Positions 33,792 through 41,613 of a stretch of DNA of 41,716 nt are shown in pieces. Location of the stretch: contig JAGVLY010000069.1 of NCBI GenBank assembly GCA_020054035.1, forward strand, positions 1-41,716, in the 5' to 3' direction. The notes under the pieces are model-generated. The model was not told where the DNA came from. It searched no databases and saw nothing but the letters and a program-made list of their open reading frames with translations. This DNA comes from Bacteroidia bacterium. GTDB lineage: Bacteria > Bacteroidota > Bacteroidia > SXHM01. Position numbers and translations under genes: made by a program. The stretch's first letter is position 1. Every line of letters starts with the position of its first letter.

Positions 33792-34733
33792 TTATTTTGA
33801 CCAGATACGGGTATTCAGGTTCAAATCATCCACAATACTCAGGCAGTCGCATAACTCGCTGTAAAAGGTGCGGATATAATCAGAATTGGTAATGCTTTCC
33901 TTGAATTTTGGTTCAAAAAGGTTTTGGTCATTGTAAAGTGCCACAAACACTTTTGAATTGATAAAAGACAAATAAACCTTGGTATTGTATTTCTTTTTCA
34001 AATCAAGTATGCGCTGAATCATGGAGGTGCTGAGGATGTAACGAGCCTCTACCTGATCGTTGCTATAGACCACAAACTCTTTTTCAAATTCTGCGTTTTC
34101 CATATGCACTACCTGCTCGCGGGTAAAGTTCCACGACTGGAATTTTTTGCCCAGAAAACCAAACAGTTTTTCCGCAGTATCGGGCAACACTATTGTTTGC
34201 CCATGAAAGTTTTTATGAAAATCGGCAATCATAAAAAGACCTTTGAAAATGGTAACGTAATAGGTTCGCCCCTTGTTGCCTGTCCGCTTTTCCTGTGTGT
34301 GCAATTCCGAAAATTCTATTTCCGTTTTGTCCACCATTCCACTAATATGGTCTTCTCCCGAATAGCGGTCGGCACGCTCGGTAAAAATTTTGCTTTCGAA
34401 GAATTTTGCTTCTGAAATAAACTGTGATTTATTGTAACCCAGATTGGGGTTTACAGCCTGAATAATGCGGTGAAAAACCTTGTCCTTAAATTCTTCTTTA
34501 TACCGTTTCTCTTTAGGATAATAACCCAGAAAATAAAAAGCGGCTGCAAATAATCCTCCAATAAAAATAGTGGCGGGATGTCTTACAAACAACAGAACAA
34601 CAACCGTTGCAACGCCAATTCCGATGGTAATATTGAGCCACTTTTTTGCGCTCTTGTATTGCTGCTGACGCGACAGTTCCAGTTCTTCCAGTTGAGGAAG
34701 AAGTTCGGAAAAGATTTGGTCGAAGGGTTTCAT
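33792..34733 (-). CDS. DUF3137 membrane protein
   Basis: A 313-residue protein of the DUF3137 family, often encoded with LemA. Residues 1-28 are a charged helix (SELLPQLEELELSRQQQYK). Two adjacent membrane segments follow at about 33-52 and 54-70, then a cytoplasmic-facing soluble domain with FKGLFMIADFHKNFHG and SWNFTREQVVHMENAEFEKE. No catalytic motif is evident and its function is unknown. It lies downstream of lemA on the same strand, separated by a palindromic repeat at 34745-34805, and the pair is likely co-transcribed. Confidence 0.85.
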   Translation of the reverse strand: MKPFDQIFSELLPQLEELELSRQQQYKSAKKWLNITIGIGVATVVVLLFVRHPATIFIGGLFAAAFYFLGYYPKEKRYKEEFKDKVFHRIIQAVNPNLGYNKSQFISEAKFFESKIFTERADRYSGEDHISGMVDKTEIEFSELHTQEKRTGNKGRTYYVTIFKGLFMIADFHKNFHGQTIVLPDTAEKLFGFLGKKFQSWNFTREQVVHMENAEFEKEFVVYSNDQVEARYILSTSMIQRILDLKKKYNTKVYLSFINSKVFVALYNDQNLFEPKFKESITNSDYIRTFYSELCDCLSIVDDLNLNTRIWSK

Positions 34734-34744
34734 TTTTACAGCTC

Positions 34745-34805
34745 GTCACCCTGAACTTGTTTCAGGGTCTTAAATTCAGAGATGCTGAAACAAGTTCAGC
34801 ATGAC
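34745..34805. repeat. Palindromic repeat between lemA and the DUF3137 gene
   Basis: Arms of 26 bases (34745-34770 and 34780-34805) are inverted copies with few mismatches, sharing CTGAAACAAGTTCAG. The outer GTCACCC/GCATGAC ends are the same as in the 31001-31061 repeat, so this is a second subfamily of the same dispersed element. Confidence 0.75.
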
Positions 34806-34809
34806 GATA

Positions 34810-35373
34810 CTACTTCTTAAACATCTCCTCTACATTCACATTCTCGCGCTCGCCTTCAGGAATTTCAAATGATGCTTTGCGTTGGTAGCCCAACATTTTT
34901 GCAACAAGATTAGATGGAAACATTTCAACACCGTTGTTGTAGTCAAACACCGAAGCATTGAATGCCCTGCGTGAAGCTGAAATTTGTTCTTCCACTTCAT
35001 TTAATGCAGCCTGCAGTTGCAGAAAATTAGTGTTCGCTTTCAGGTCGGGATAATTTTCAACGGCAACCTTTACTTGTCCTAAGGCAGAGCCTAATTTGTT
35101 TTCCAAATCAAAACGTTCGCTGCTGCCGTCAGGTGCTTTCATTACTGAATTGCGCAGTTCGGTTATCTTGGTCAGCAAACCACTTTCGTGTTGCATGTAT
35201 TGTTTCACCGACTCAATCAAATTCGGAATTAAGTCTCTGCGTTTTTTCAGCATCACGTCAATGCTGCTGAAGGCATATTCAACATTGTTTTTCTTTGAAA
35301 TTAATCCATTGTAAATAACAACGAGAATTAGAATTGGAACTAAAATAAGAGCGGCAAGAATTAGAATTGGCAT
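34810..35373 (-). CDS. lemA: LemA family protein
   Basis: Small membrane-anchored coiled-coil protein of 187 residues. An N-terminal membrane segment (about 2-22, ILILAALILVPILILVV) is followed by YNGLISKKNNVEYAFSSIDV and the LemA-type motif KKRRDLIPNLIESVKQYM (43-60). A later helical region has DLKANTNFLQLQAALNEVEE and ISASRRAFNASV, both classic for the family. The cellular role is not well defined. Transcribed toward the DUF3137 gene, with an exact -7 box 26 bases upstream. Confidence 0.95.
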   Translation of the reverse strand: MPILILAALILVPILILVVIYNGLISKKNNVEYAFSSIDVMLKKRRDLIPNLIESVKQYMQHESGLLTKITELRNSVMKAPDGSSERFDLENKLGSALGQVKVAVENYPDLKANTNFLQLQAALNEVEEQISASRRAFNASVFDYNNGVEMFPSNLVAKMLGYQRKASFEIPEGERENVNVEEMFKK

Positions 35374-35399
35374 GGCTATTTGGTTTTGGTTTGTTTGTT

Positions 35400-35407
35400 C
35401 AAATGTA
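35400..35407 (-). promoter_or_regulatory. -7 promoter element of lemA
   Basis: The minus strand reads TACATTTG, an exact TAnnTTTG, 26 bases before the lemA ATG and just beyond the stop of the upstream PLP gene. The -33 element is not clear. Confidence 0.45.
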
Positions 35408-35414
35408 TAAATTT

Positions 35415-36554
35415 TTAAGAAAGACTCTTTTTCAAATCCTCAATTAAATCCTCCGCATCTTCAATTCCTATACTCAAACGAATGAGAGAATCAACCACAC
35501 CTGTTTTTTCGCGCTCGGCTTTTGGTATAGATGCATGTGTCATGGTTGCAGGATGCCCTATCAACGATTCAACGCCACCCAATGATTCGGCAAGTGAGAA
35601 AAGCTTTGTTCCTGACAGCACTTTAGTTGCTGCTTCAATGCTGTTATCTTTTAGTGTGAAGGAAACCATTCCTCCGAAACCACACATTTGTTTTTTTGCA
35701 ACTGCATGTCCGGGATGAGTTGGAAAACCGGGCCAATATACTTTGTCAACTTTTGGTTGCTTTACTAACCAGTTGGCAATTATTTCTCCGTTTTCGCAAT
35801 GGCGTTGCATACGCAAATGCAATGTTTTTATTCCGCGCAACACCAGAAAACAATCCTGCGGCCCCGGCACTGCACCGCAACTGTTTTGAATAAAAGCTAA
35901 ACGTTGTGCCAGTTCATCATCATTTACACAAAGTGCGCCCATCACTACATCTGAGTGGCCACCCAGGTATTTTGTAACACTGTGCATTACTATGTCAGCA
36001 CCCAAATCCATCGGGGTTTGCAGGTAAGGTGTAGCAAATGTATTGTCAACCGCGAGCAGGATGTTATGTTTTTTTGCCAATGCTGAATACGCAGCTATAT
36101 CAACCACATTCAGCATGGGATTGGTGGGAGTTTCCACCCAGAAAAGCTTCGTATTTTTGTTAATTAGTTTTTCTGCTTCAGCAATATCGGTCATGTTCAC
36201 AAAATGGAATTTGATTCCATACTGCTGAAAGATTTTTGTGAAGATGCGATACGAACCGCCATACAAATCATTGGTAGAAATTACCTCATCACCGGGTTGC
36301 AATAATTTCACCACACAATCAATAGCGCCCATTCCGCTGCTGAAACACAAACCGTGTTTTGCATTTTCTAATGCCGCAAGATTTTTCTGTAAAGCATCGC
36401 GTGTTGGATTTTGTGTGCGCGAATACTCATAGCCTTTGTGGTCGCCCGGAGCTGCCTGCACATAGGTTGATGTTTGATAAATAGGAGTCATAATGGCTCC
36501 TGTAGTTGGGTCGGGTTCTATTCCCGCGTGTATTGCTTTGGTTGCGAATTTCAT
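35415..36554 (-). CDS. Cystathionine gamma-synthase or gamma-lyase (Cys/Met metabolism PLP enzyme)
   Basis: PLP-dependent transsulfuration enzyme of 379 residues. It begins MKFATKAIHAGIEPDPTTGA, a usual opening. YEYSRTQNPTRDALQ binds the cofactor phosphate, AVDNTFATPYLQ carries the cofactor aspartate (D170), and HSVTKYLGGHSDVV holds the PLP lysine K195. The C-terminal SLAESLGGVESLIGHPATMT is typical. Synthase and lyase activities cannot be separated by eye in this family, so metB versus mccB/cgl is left open. It stands alone between lemA and the T9SS gene, with an intrinsic terminator and a -7 box upstream. Confidence 0.92.
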   Translation of the reverse strand: MKFATKAIHAGIEPDPTTGAIMTPIYQTSTYVQAAPGDHKGYEYSRTQNPTRDALQKNLAALENAKHGLCFSSGMGAIDCVVKLLQPGDEVISTNDLYGGSYRIFTKIFQQYGIKFHFVNMTDIAEAEKLINKNTKLFWVETPTNPMLNVVDIAAYSALAKKHNILLAVDNTFATPYLQTPMDLGADIVMHSVTKYLGGHSDVVMGALCVNDDELAQRLAFIQNSCGAVPGPQDCFLVLRGIKTLHLRMQRHCENGEIIANWLVKQPKVDKVYWPGFPTHPGHAVAKKQMCGFGGMVSFTLKDNSIEAATKVLSGTKLFSLAESLGGVESLIGHPATMTHASIPKAEREKTGVVDSLIRLSIGIEDAEDLIEDLKKSLS

Positions 36555-36576
36555 ATATACATTTAATAAAGTCGGA

Positions 36577-36584
36577 CAAAAGTA
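36577..36584 (-). promoter_or_regulatory. -7 promoter element of the cystathionine enzyme gene
   Basis: The minus strand reads TACTTTTG, an exact TAnnTTTG, 22 bases before the ATG; TTG occurs 16 bases upstream of it, inside the terminator stem-loop. Confidence 0.5.
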
Positions 36585-36588
36585 AAAT

Positions 36589-36620
36589 AAAAAAGCCCCG
36601 CAATTCTGCGGGGCTTTTTT
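36589..36620 (-). terminator. Intrinsic terminator of the T9SS protein gene
   Basis: GCCCCGCA (36595-36602) and TGCGGGGC (36607-36614) form an 8-bp GC-rich stem with a 4-base loop, extended by A6/T6 on each side. It lies 16 bases past the minus-strand stop at 36637 and would also work on the other strand. Confidence 0.93.
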
Positions 36621-36636
36621 AGAACTTTGATTAGTG

Positions 36637-38238
36637 TTACTGCACCACCAACCTCATACTGTTTCTTCTGTCTTTAAATGCCAGTTCAACAACATACACT
36701 CCACGCTCAAATTTAGTTGCGGGAATTTCAAAACGTGTTCCTGTTACATTGGCTGCTGAAAAAACATTGCGTCCTGTGATGTCATAAACAGTAACGTTGA
36801 ATTGCTCGTTGTCAGGATTGGTGAACAACAGCGTTGCATCATCTTTAGCAGGGTTTGGATACAGAATAATATCCATTGTTGCAGAAGTATTCAGCTCGGT
36901 GTTGTTTGCAAACGCAGGCGCTTCCGGAGCAAACGGTCCTGTGTTTTCGGTAAAGTCTTTGGAGTAACGGTCAACCTCTTTCTGCATCTCTTCAAAGCCT
37001 CCTGCAAGGTGATAAGCCACCGAAATCTTTTTAATTGCTCCCGCTTTAAAATCAAAAGGACCAACCAAACCTAAACCTCTTCTGTCGCCTGCAACGTTCT
37101 CTAATGACTTTTCATTCCATCCTGTTTTGGTTGTCGGATTTCCGTCATACATAAAGGTACAGCGCTCTTTCCCGCCTTTGGCAACTCCTCCTTCTGTTAT
37201 CATCATTCCATCGCGCCAGTAGCCGTTTAGGTAGTGATAATAATCTTCCGGGAAATACGGGTTTCCGCTCAGCGACCAATCGTTGTTATAGGTCATATAG
37301 TTGTCAAATTTTTCAGTGAGCAAGGTAACCGACATATAAGGTGTTTGTGTTTTACCAAACACCTCTGCATCCTTGCTTTCATCGGCATTGTAGCCATAAT
37401 AGGTATTGCGTTTTACATCAATTCCTGCGTACTCGTCATATACATTGCTGCCCAAATCAATGTCGGTAAACACGCCTAATTTAGTGTCGGTATAATCAAA
37501 GCCTGAGCGGTTGATAATGGTGAAATCTACAAACACGGTATTGTTATATGCTTTCACACGTTCATCAAAAGCATAAGCCAGACCAATTACTTCCATCCCC
37601 ATTTTGTAAGTATTGGATTCGGTGTGCTCACCACGGTGGTCGTTAAAGATAAACAGCACCGCTTCATCACCTTTTATAGAAGGATAATCACCGTTTTGCG
37701 GATCATAAATTCCGTTGCCGTTTGCATCAGCAAAAGGGGCAAGGTTAGGTGATTGTCCTTTTTCAATATCACCCGATGCAGGCCAGTTGGCAATAACTTC
37801 GGGCATTTGATATTCAGGATTTGCAAAATTTGCAATATGTGCTTTCACTTCTTCTTTGGTGATCTTCCAGACGCGATTCCATTTATCGTCTTCGGCAGCA
37901 GAATAAAATTCTTCCTTCATTACAGGTCCCGCGAAAATGTCGGTTCCCCACTGACCAAAAGTTGGCGCATAAATATGATACTTGTCTGCTTCCTTGCCGC
38001 CCATCCAGATACCTGCAATGTGAATGGCATGTTTTCCATCTGTGTTCTTGATTTCAAAACCCTTTTTCTCCATGTCGGGTGCGTCAATCATGTTGCCGAA
38101 CAGGCGACCGTTGGCATTAATGGTTGCGCGGATGTTGTTGATGTCAAGAACATCGGAGTTAACTGTTGTTTGCGCTGTTGCGGAAAATCCTGCAAGCAGC
38201 AATGCAAATGCTGATGATTTTAGTAGTTTATGTTTCAT
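36637..38238 (-). CDS. T9SS-exported surface protein of unknown function
   Basis: 533 residues: a signal peptide (1-23, ending GFSATAQ), a large beta-rich body, and a type A T9SS C-terminal domain starting near 451 (MDIILYPNPAKDDATLLFTN) with a typical closing FERGVYVVELAFKDRRNSM. The body has PFADANGNGIYDPQNGDYPS, a dockerin-like or calcium-loop-like DxNxDGxYDP pattern seen in a large Bacteroidota family of adhesin-like proteins. FVDFTIINRSGFDYTDTKLG resembles that family as well. No enzymatic motif was seen. It ends before an intrinsic terminator and diverges from the barrel-protein gene. Confidence 0.85.
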   Translation of the reverse strand: MKHKLLKSSAFALLLAGFSATAQTTVNSDVLDINNIRATINANGRLFGNMIDAPDMEKKGFEIKNTDGKHAIHIAGIWMGGKEADKYHIYAPTFGQWGTDIFAGPVMKEEFYSAAEDDKWNRVWKITKEEVKAHIANFANPEYQMPEVIANWPASGDIEKGQSPNLAPFADANGNGIYDPQNGDYPSIKGDEAVLFIFNDHRGEHTESNTYKMGMEVIGLAYAFDERVKAYNNTVFVDFTIINRSGFDYTDTKLGVFTDIDLGSNVYDEYAGIDVKRNTYYGYNADESKDAEVFGKTQTPYMSVTLLTEKFDNYMTYNNDWSLSGNPYFPEDYYHYLNGYWRDGMMITEGGVAKGGKERCTFMYDGNPTTKTGWNEKSLENVAGDRRGLGLVGPFDFKAGAIKKISVAYHLAGGFEEMQKEVDRYSKDFTENTGPFAPEAPAFANNTELNTSATMDIILYPNPAKDDATLLFTNPDNEQFNVTVYDITGRNVFSAANVTGTRFEIPATKFERGVYVVELAFKDRRNSMRLVVQ

Positions 38239-38369
38239 AGTATTTGATTTTAAAAACGTGAATAAAATTAAGTAAAATAAATTTGAGATACCAATCCGAG
38301 GTGTTAAAAAGTGTTAAAAACATCTATAGGATGCAGACAAGGGAATTATTCCATAAATTTACATTACTC

Positions 38370-39035
38370 ATGAAAAAGATACTTGTATTTATAGGCTTTC
38401 TTTTTTTCATCACAGTTGCAAACGCCCAGCAGCAAGATACCCTTTGGCTGAAAGAACATGCAGATACGCTGCACTATAAAACAGCCAAAGAAGTAAAAGA
38501 GCCCAAGCCCCTGCAAAAGAAGATACGTCCTGTGCCGGTTGAACTAAAGCGCAATCTTATTTCAGTAAATCTGATGGACCTGATGCTGAAAAATATTTCG
38601 TTCAGTGTTGACTTTGTTCCGGGTGAGGGAAAGGTGGGTATTACCATGCCGCTTACGTTTTACAGTCCGCTGGGCAAGGCTATACAAAATGCCAACAGCA
38701 GCGATATGGGCAAATACCATAAAGAATTAGCCACTTACATAAGAGCTGGCTTTGATCTTAATTACTATCCCCTGGGGCAGCGGAAATATACCTGGGTAAC
38801 GGGAGTATCTATGCAGGGTGCTTATCTGAAGCGCGATGTAGACGTGCAGGTAGATGAAAACAAAGGTGTTTATCAGGGGTTGTATTTTTATTTCATGGGA
38901 AAGACGGGTGTGCAGCTTACGTACTGGAACCGTTTTACGCTTTCCTTTATTGTTCATGCAGGAGTAAAAACTCCGGATGTGGAGACCTGGCATTTTGCAA
39001 TGCTGGGTAATGTAGGCGTTGGGGTAAGGTTTTAA
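38370..39035 (+). CDS. Outer-membrane beta-barrel protein
   Basis: A 221-residue exported protein. From ATG 38370 a signal peptide (MKKILVFIGFLFFITVANAQ) precedes a charged linker and alternating amphipathic strands such as ISFSVDFVPGEGKVGITMPL and AGFDLNYYPLGQRKYTWVTG. It ends in VGVGVRF, with a C-terminal phenylalanine as in outer-membrane barrels. The family is not identified; a small porin or OmpA/OmpW-like barrel is possible. The open frame starts at 38283, but the residues before the ATG are unlike a signal peptide. It is convergent with the GH5 gene, ending 6 bases from its stop. Confidence 0.8.
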   Translation: MKKILVFIGFLFFITVANAQQQDTLWLKEHADTLHYKTAKEVKEPKPLQKKIRPVPVELKRNLISVNLMDLMLKNISFSVDFVPGEGKVGITMPLTFYSPLGKAIQNANSSDMGKYHKELATYIRAGFDLNYYPLGQRKYTWVTGVSMQGAYLKRDVDVQVDENKGVYQGLYFYFMGKTGVQLTYWNRFTLSFIVHAGVKTPDVETWHFAMLGNVGVGVRF

Positions 39036-39041
39036 TACTAC

Positions 39042-40271
39042 TTATTGCAGTGCTGCAGCCACACTCCCATCCTGCGTGGTGTTGGCGATTAATACAGCAT
39101 CAAGAAAACTCTGCGCAATTTCCTCATAGGTTTCCGATGATGTTTTTGGTTCATTCTTGATCATCTTTATCCATTGGTCGCTGATATGAATTTCATTCAA
39201 AGGATAGCTGCCCGAACCCGGTTTCACTTTCTTCCATGTCCAGAACGCATCACCGCAGAAATTATACTGGCTGTCGCGGAGTTTTAGCTTTATGTTTTGC
39301 AAATCAGAAGGCGAAGCCTCGCCCCACTCACCGCACCATAGCGGGGCATTTACGTGCGTACCAAAATCACTGAAGCTTTGCAGCTGTGAATTCTGGTCGG
39401 GCTCAGACATAAACCAGGTGTAAAAATGGAAGCTGTAAATCTGGTTGTTATCCATCAGCGAGTTGAAAATGGAAAAGTCCTTTGCAAAGTCAGCGCCTTC
39501 CAATATTAAAAGATGGTGAGTGTCCACTTCGCGAATTCCCGCAATAATGGTGGTGTACAGATTAACCATATCCATATTGTCGGGTGGTGAGGGCTCGTTT
39601 AAAATGTCATAGCCCAGCACTATTCTGCGGTCTTTATAACGTTCGGCAATTGCTTTCCAGATACGCAGCATCTGTTGCTTGTTATCTTCACTTGCCCACA
39701 CTTTCACATTGTCGGGGTCCGAGATAAAGATAGAGTTTTGCCCGCCCGGTGCGGCATGCATGTCGAGTATAACATATACGTTAAACTCTTCGCACCAGTC
39801 GAGCAGGTTGTCTATGATCTGGAAATGCGCTTCATCCAGTGCATTATCGTTGGAGCCATTGTCGAAAAAAGCATGGTTGAACGGAACGCGGATAGAATTA
39901 AAGCCGAGGTTATGCACTGCAATAATATCATCACGGGTAATAAAATTGGAGTAAATGCTTTCGCGGAAGTCCTGTGCAAAAGCTGAACTGGTGCGGCTTT
40001 CAATGGTATTCATCATCCAGATCTCGGAATTAAATCCGCCTCCCCATATCCAGGCTTCCCATAAAAGCCAGCCACCGAAGCTCACGCTTTTAAGCTCCAG
40101 CTCCGTTCCGGTAGTATCCATCAGCTTGCCATTGCGGATGTGCACATAAGTAGTATCTACTATGTTGGTAGGATTAAAATCAATAGGCTCGTCTTTTTTG
40201 CAGGAGCTGAAGCTGCAAACAAAAAGCAATGCCGGTATGCTGAAAATAAAGGTGAGACAATTTCTTTTCAT
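39042..40271 (-). CDS. Glycoside hydrolase family 5-like lipoprotein
   Basis: A 409-residue surface or periplasmic lipoprotein. The signal ends FSSC with lipid-anchor C24, followed by KKDE. The TIM-barrel hydrolase has SIRVPFNHAF (R128), VILDMHAAPGGQ (H172), the acid/base motif YDILNEPSP with E226, and the nucleophile motif LWCGEWGE with E315. These are the GH5/clan A signatures. The activity is probably an endo- or exo-beta-glucanase or mannanase; the sequence does not decide. It has no SusC/SusD or other carbohydrate-locus neighbours. Confidence 0.9.
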   Translation of the reverse strand: MKRNCLTFIFSIPALLFVCSFSSCKKDEPIDFNPTNIVDTTYVHIRNGKLMDTTGTELELKSVSFGGWLLWEAWIWGGGFNSEIWMMNTIESRTSSAFAQDFRESIYSNFITRDDIIAVHNLGFNSIRVPFNHAFFDNGSNDNALDEAHFQIIDNLLDWCEEFNVYVILDMHAAPGGQNSIFISDPDNVKVWASEDNKQQMLRIWKAIAERYKDRRIVLGYDILNEPSPPDNMDMVNLYTTIIAGIREVDTHHLLILEGADFAKDFSIFNSLMDNNQIYSFHFYTWFMSEPDQNSQLQSFSDFGTHVNAPLWCGEWGEASPSDLQNIKLKLRDSQYNFCGDAFWTWKKVKPGSGSYPLNEIHISDQWIKMIKNEPKTSSETYEEIAQSFLDAVLIANTTQDGSVAAALQ

Positions 40272-40376
40272 GGTAAATGCAGATTTAATATGCTTCTTAG
40301 GTGAGGATTGCGAAGCCTGACGTGCGGCTAACGCATATCCAAGCCAGCGTGGGATCTAAGCCAGCAATTATAATCA

Positions 40377-40886
40377 TTATGCACCAAAATAAGTTGCTTT
40401 TAAATGTTGAATATCCATTGCAACATATGTTGGGTCAATTTTGGGTATCATCCGTTTATATAGCCTATGCATTGCTTCAGCTAAATTTTCAGTTTTAAAA
40501 ATGAATATATACTTTTTACAAATTGGAGGATTTGATGATAGTATTAGGGTTGAGCCTTGAACCTTTTGCTCCAAATCTTTTTTCTTAATAGCATATAAGT
40601 CAGTTACTTTAAATTTAAGTTCAACTAATAACATTTGAGTTTTTGTAGCATCTTCATTTTTAATTCCGAAAGCTAAATCCATTGATTTATTTTTTTCAAG
40701 ACGCCCTTCTATACCTGCGATAATATTTTCTGCTCGATCGAGATTTAAAACAATTTCTCCACCTGTAAAAAGACTAGTGGTAGTTTGATAGCCTTCTTCA
40801 TTAATTAATGAATTAATATCTTGAAGGCAGGTAGCGTGAGCTAATGCAATACTATGATTTGTAGTTGTTGTTCTACAATATTGCAT
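40377..40886 (-). CDS. Small protein with a PD-(D/E)XK-like motif, partner of the upstream ATPase
   Basis: I do not recognise this 169-residue family. A nuclease-like pattern is visible: D70 in KSMDLAFGI, then E89-x-K91 in LLVELKFKV, a spacing compatible with PD-(D/E)XK phosphodiesterases, with E60 in the preceding helix. Both surrounding segments read as beta strands. The assignment rests on motif geometry only. It starts 4 bases after the ATPase fragment stop, so the two are one operon, and it shares the low GC of that gene. ATPase-nuclease pairs of this kind are common in phage-defence islands (inference). The 105 bases between this gene and the GH5 gene hold only an AAGCCAGC repeat (40341 and 40358). 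Confidence 0.6.
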   Translation of the reverse strand: MQYCRTTTTNHSIALAHATCLQDINSLINEEGYQTTTSLFTGGEIVLNLDRAENIIAGIEGRLEKNKSMDLAFGIKNEDATKTQMLLVELKFKVTDLYAIKKKDLEQKVQGSTLILSSNPPICKKYIFIFKTENLAEAMHRLYKRMIPKIDPTYVAMDIQHLKATYFGA

Positions 40887-40890
40887 AATA

Positions 40891-41613
40891 CTAACTTCCG
40901 TATTGATTAATACGATCTAATGCTATGTTAAAAGATTCGAAAATTGGATCTATCTCTTTTCCTAAAAGTCTATAGTTGAATAAATAATTTTTATCAGCCT
41001 TTTCTGCCAAGTAGAAATTTAAATTGTCTGATACTTGTTCTTTTTCAGAGATGTATTTAATTGCGCTTACCATATCAGGATTATGGCTTGCTATAAAGAA
41101 TTTAGCACCTATTATCTTATTCAATAAAACAATAAGGCGAGCATACTCAATAATCCATTGAGGATGTAAATTAGATTCTGGTTCGTCAATTATTAGAAGC
41201 GTTTTATCATTTAATGAACCATTCTTAATTAGTAGCTGCAAAATTGCAAAAGACTTTATACCTGTTGCGCAATCCAGTAGATTAAATATTGAACCATCAT
41301 CTCTTTTATAAGCAAATTCACTCAAAAAATCAGATGAATCGTCAATAGAAACATCACCATGAATAATTTCCTTGCTTATTGTTTTTGAAATATCAGAAAA
41401 AGAGGAATTACCTTTTTTAGATAGAAGTTCATTTAAATCATTCCAATATTCATTAACAGAGTCATCTACTCCTATCATCATTGGAGTATCTATATAAATC
41501 ACATTTTGAATTAAATATGGTATTGATAAATAATCTTTTTTTAAAGAAACTATTTGATCTTCAAATTCTAATACATCAAAGACTTTGGGTAAATTTTCCA
41601 TCCGAGAAAACAT
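40891..41613 (-). CDS. AAA/ABC-type ATPase (OLD/AAA_21-like), C-terminal 240 residues
   Basis: The C-terminal part of an SMC/ABC-like ATPase of the AAA_21/OLD group. It has an ABC-signature-like ATGIKSFAILQLL (about 121-133), Walker B LLIIDEPESNLHPQW (about 144-158) and a following switch IASHNPD. No Walker A motif is present, so the N-terminal half must lie upstream. The upstream frame (41576-41716) encodes a compatible C-terminal-like run and overlaps this one by 38 bases, suggesting a one-base frameshift around 41600-41612. The ATG at 41613 is thus probably internal. It is AT-rich compared with the rest of the window, suggesting transfer. Confidence 0.75.
   Translation of the reverse strand: MFSRMENLPKVFDVLEFEDQIVSLKKDYLSIPYLIQNVIYIDTPMMIGVDDSVNEYWNDLNELLSKKGNSSFSDISKTISKEIIHGDVSIDDSSDFLSEFAYKRDDGSIFNLLDCATGIKSFAILQLLIKNGSLNDKTLLIIDEPESNLHPQWIIEYARLIVLLNKIIGAKFFIASHNPDMVSAIKYISEKEQVSDNLNFYLAEKADKNYLFNYRLLGKEIDPIFESFNIALDRINQYGS

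Noticed and set aside
40300-40370. An integron attC site suggested by CGGCTAACGC and the AAGCCAGC repeats
   Set aside because: The core does not fit RYYYAAC, no paired GTTRRRY element at the right spacing was found, and no integrase is visible.
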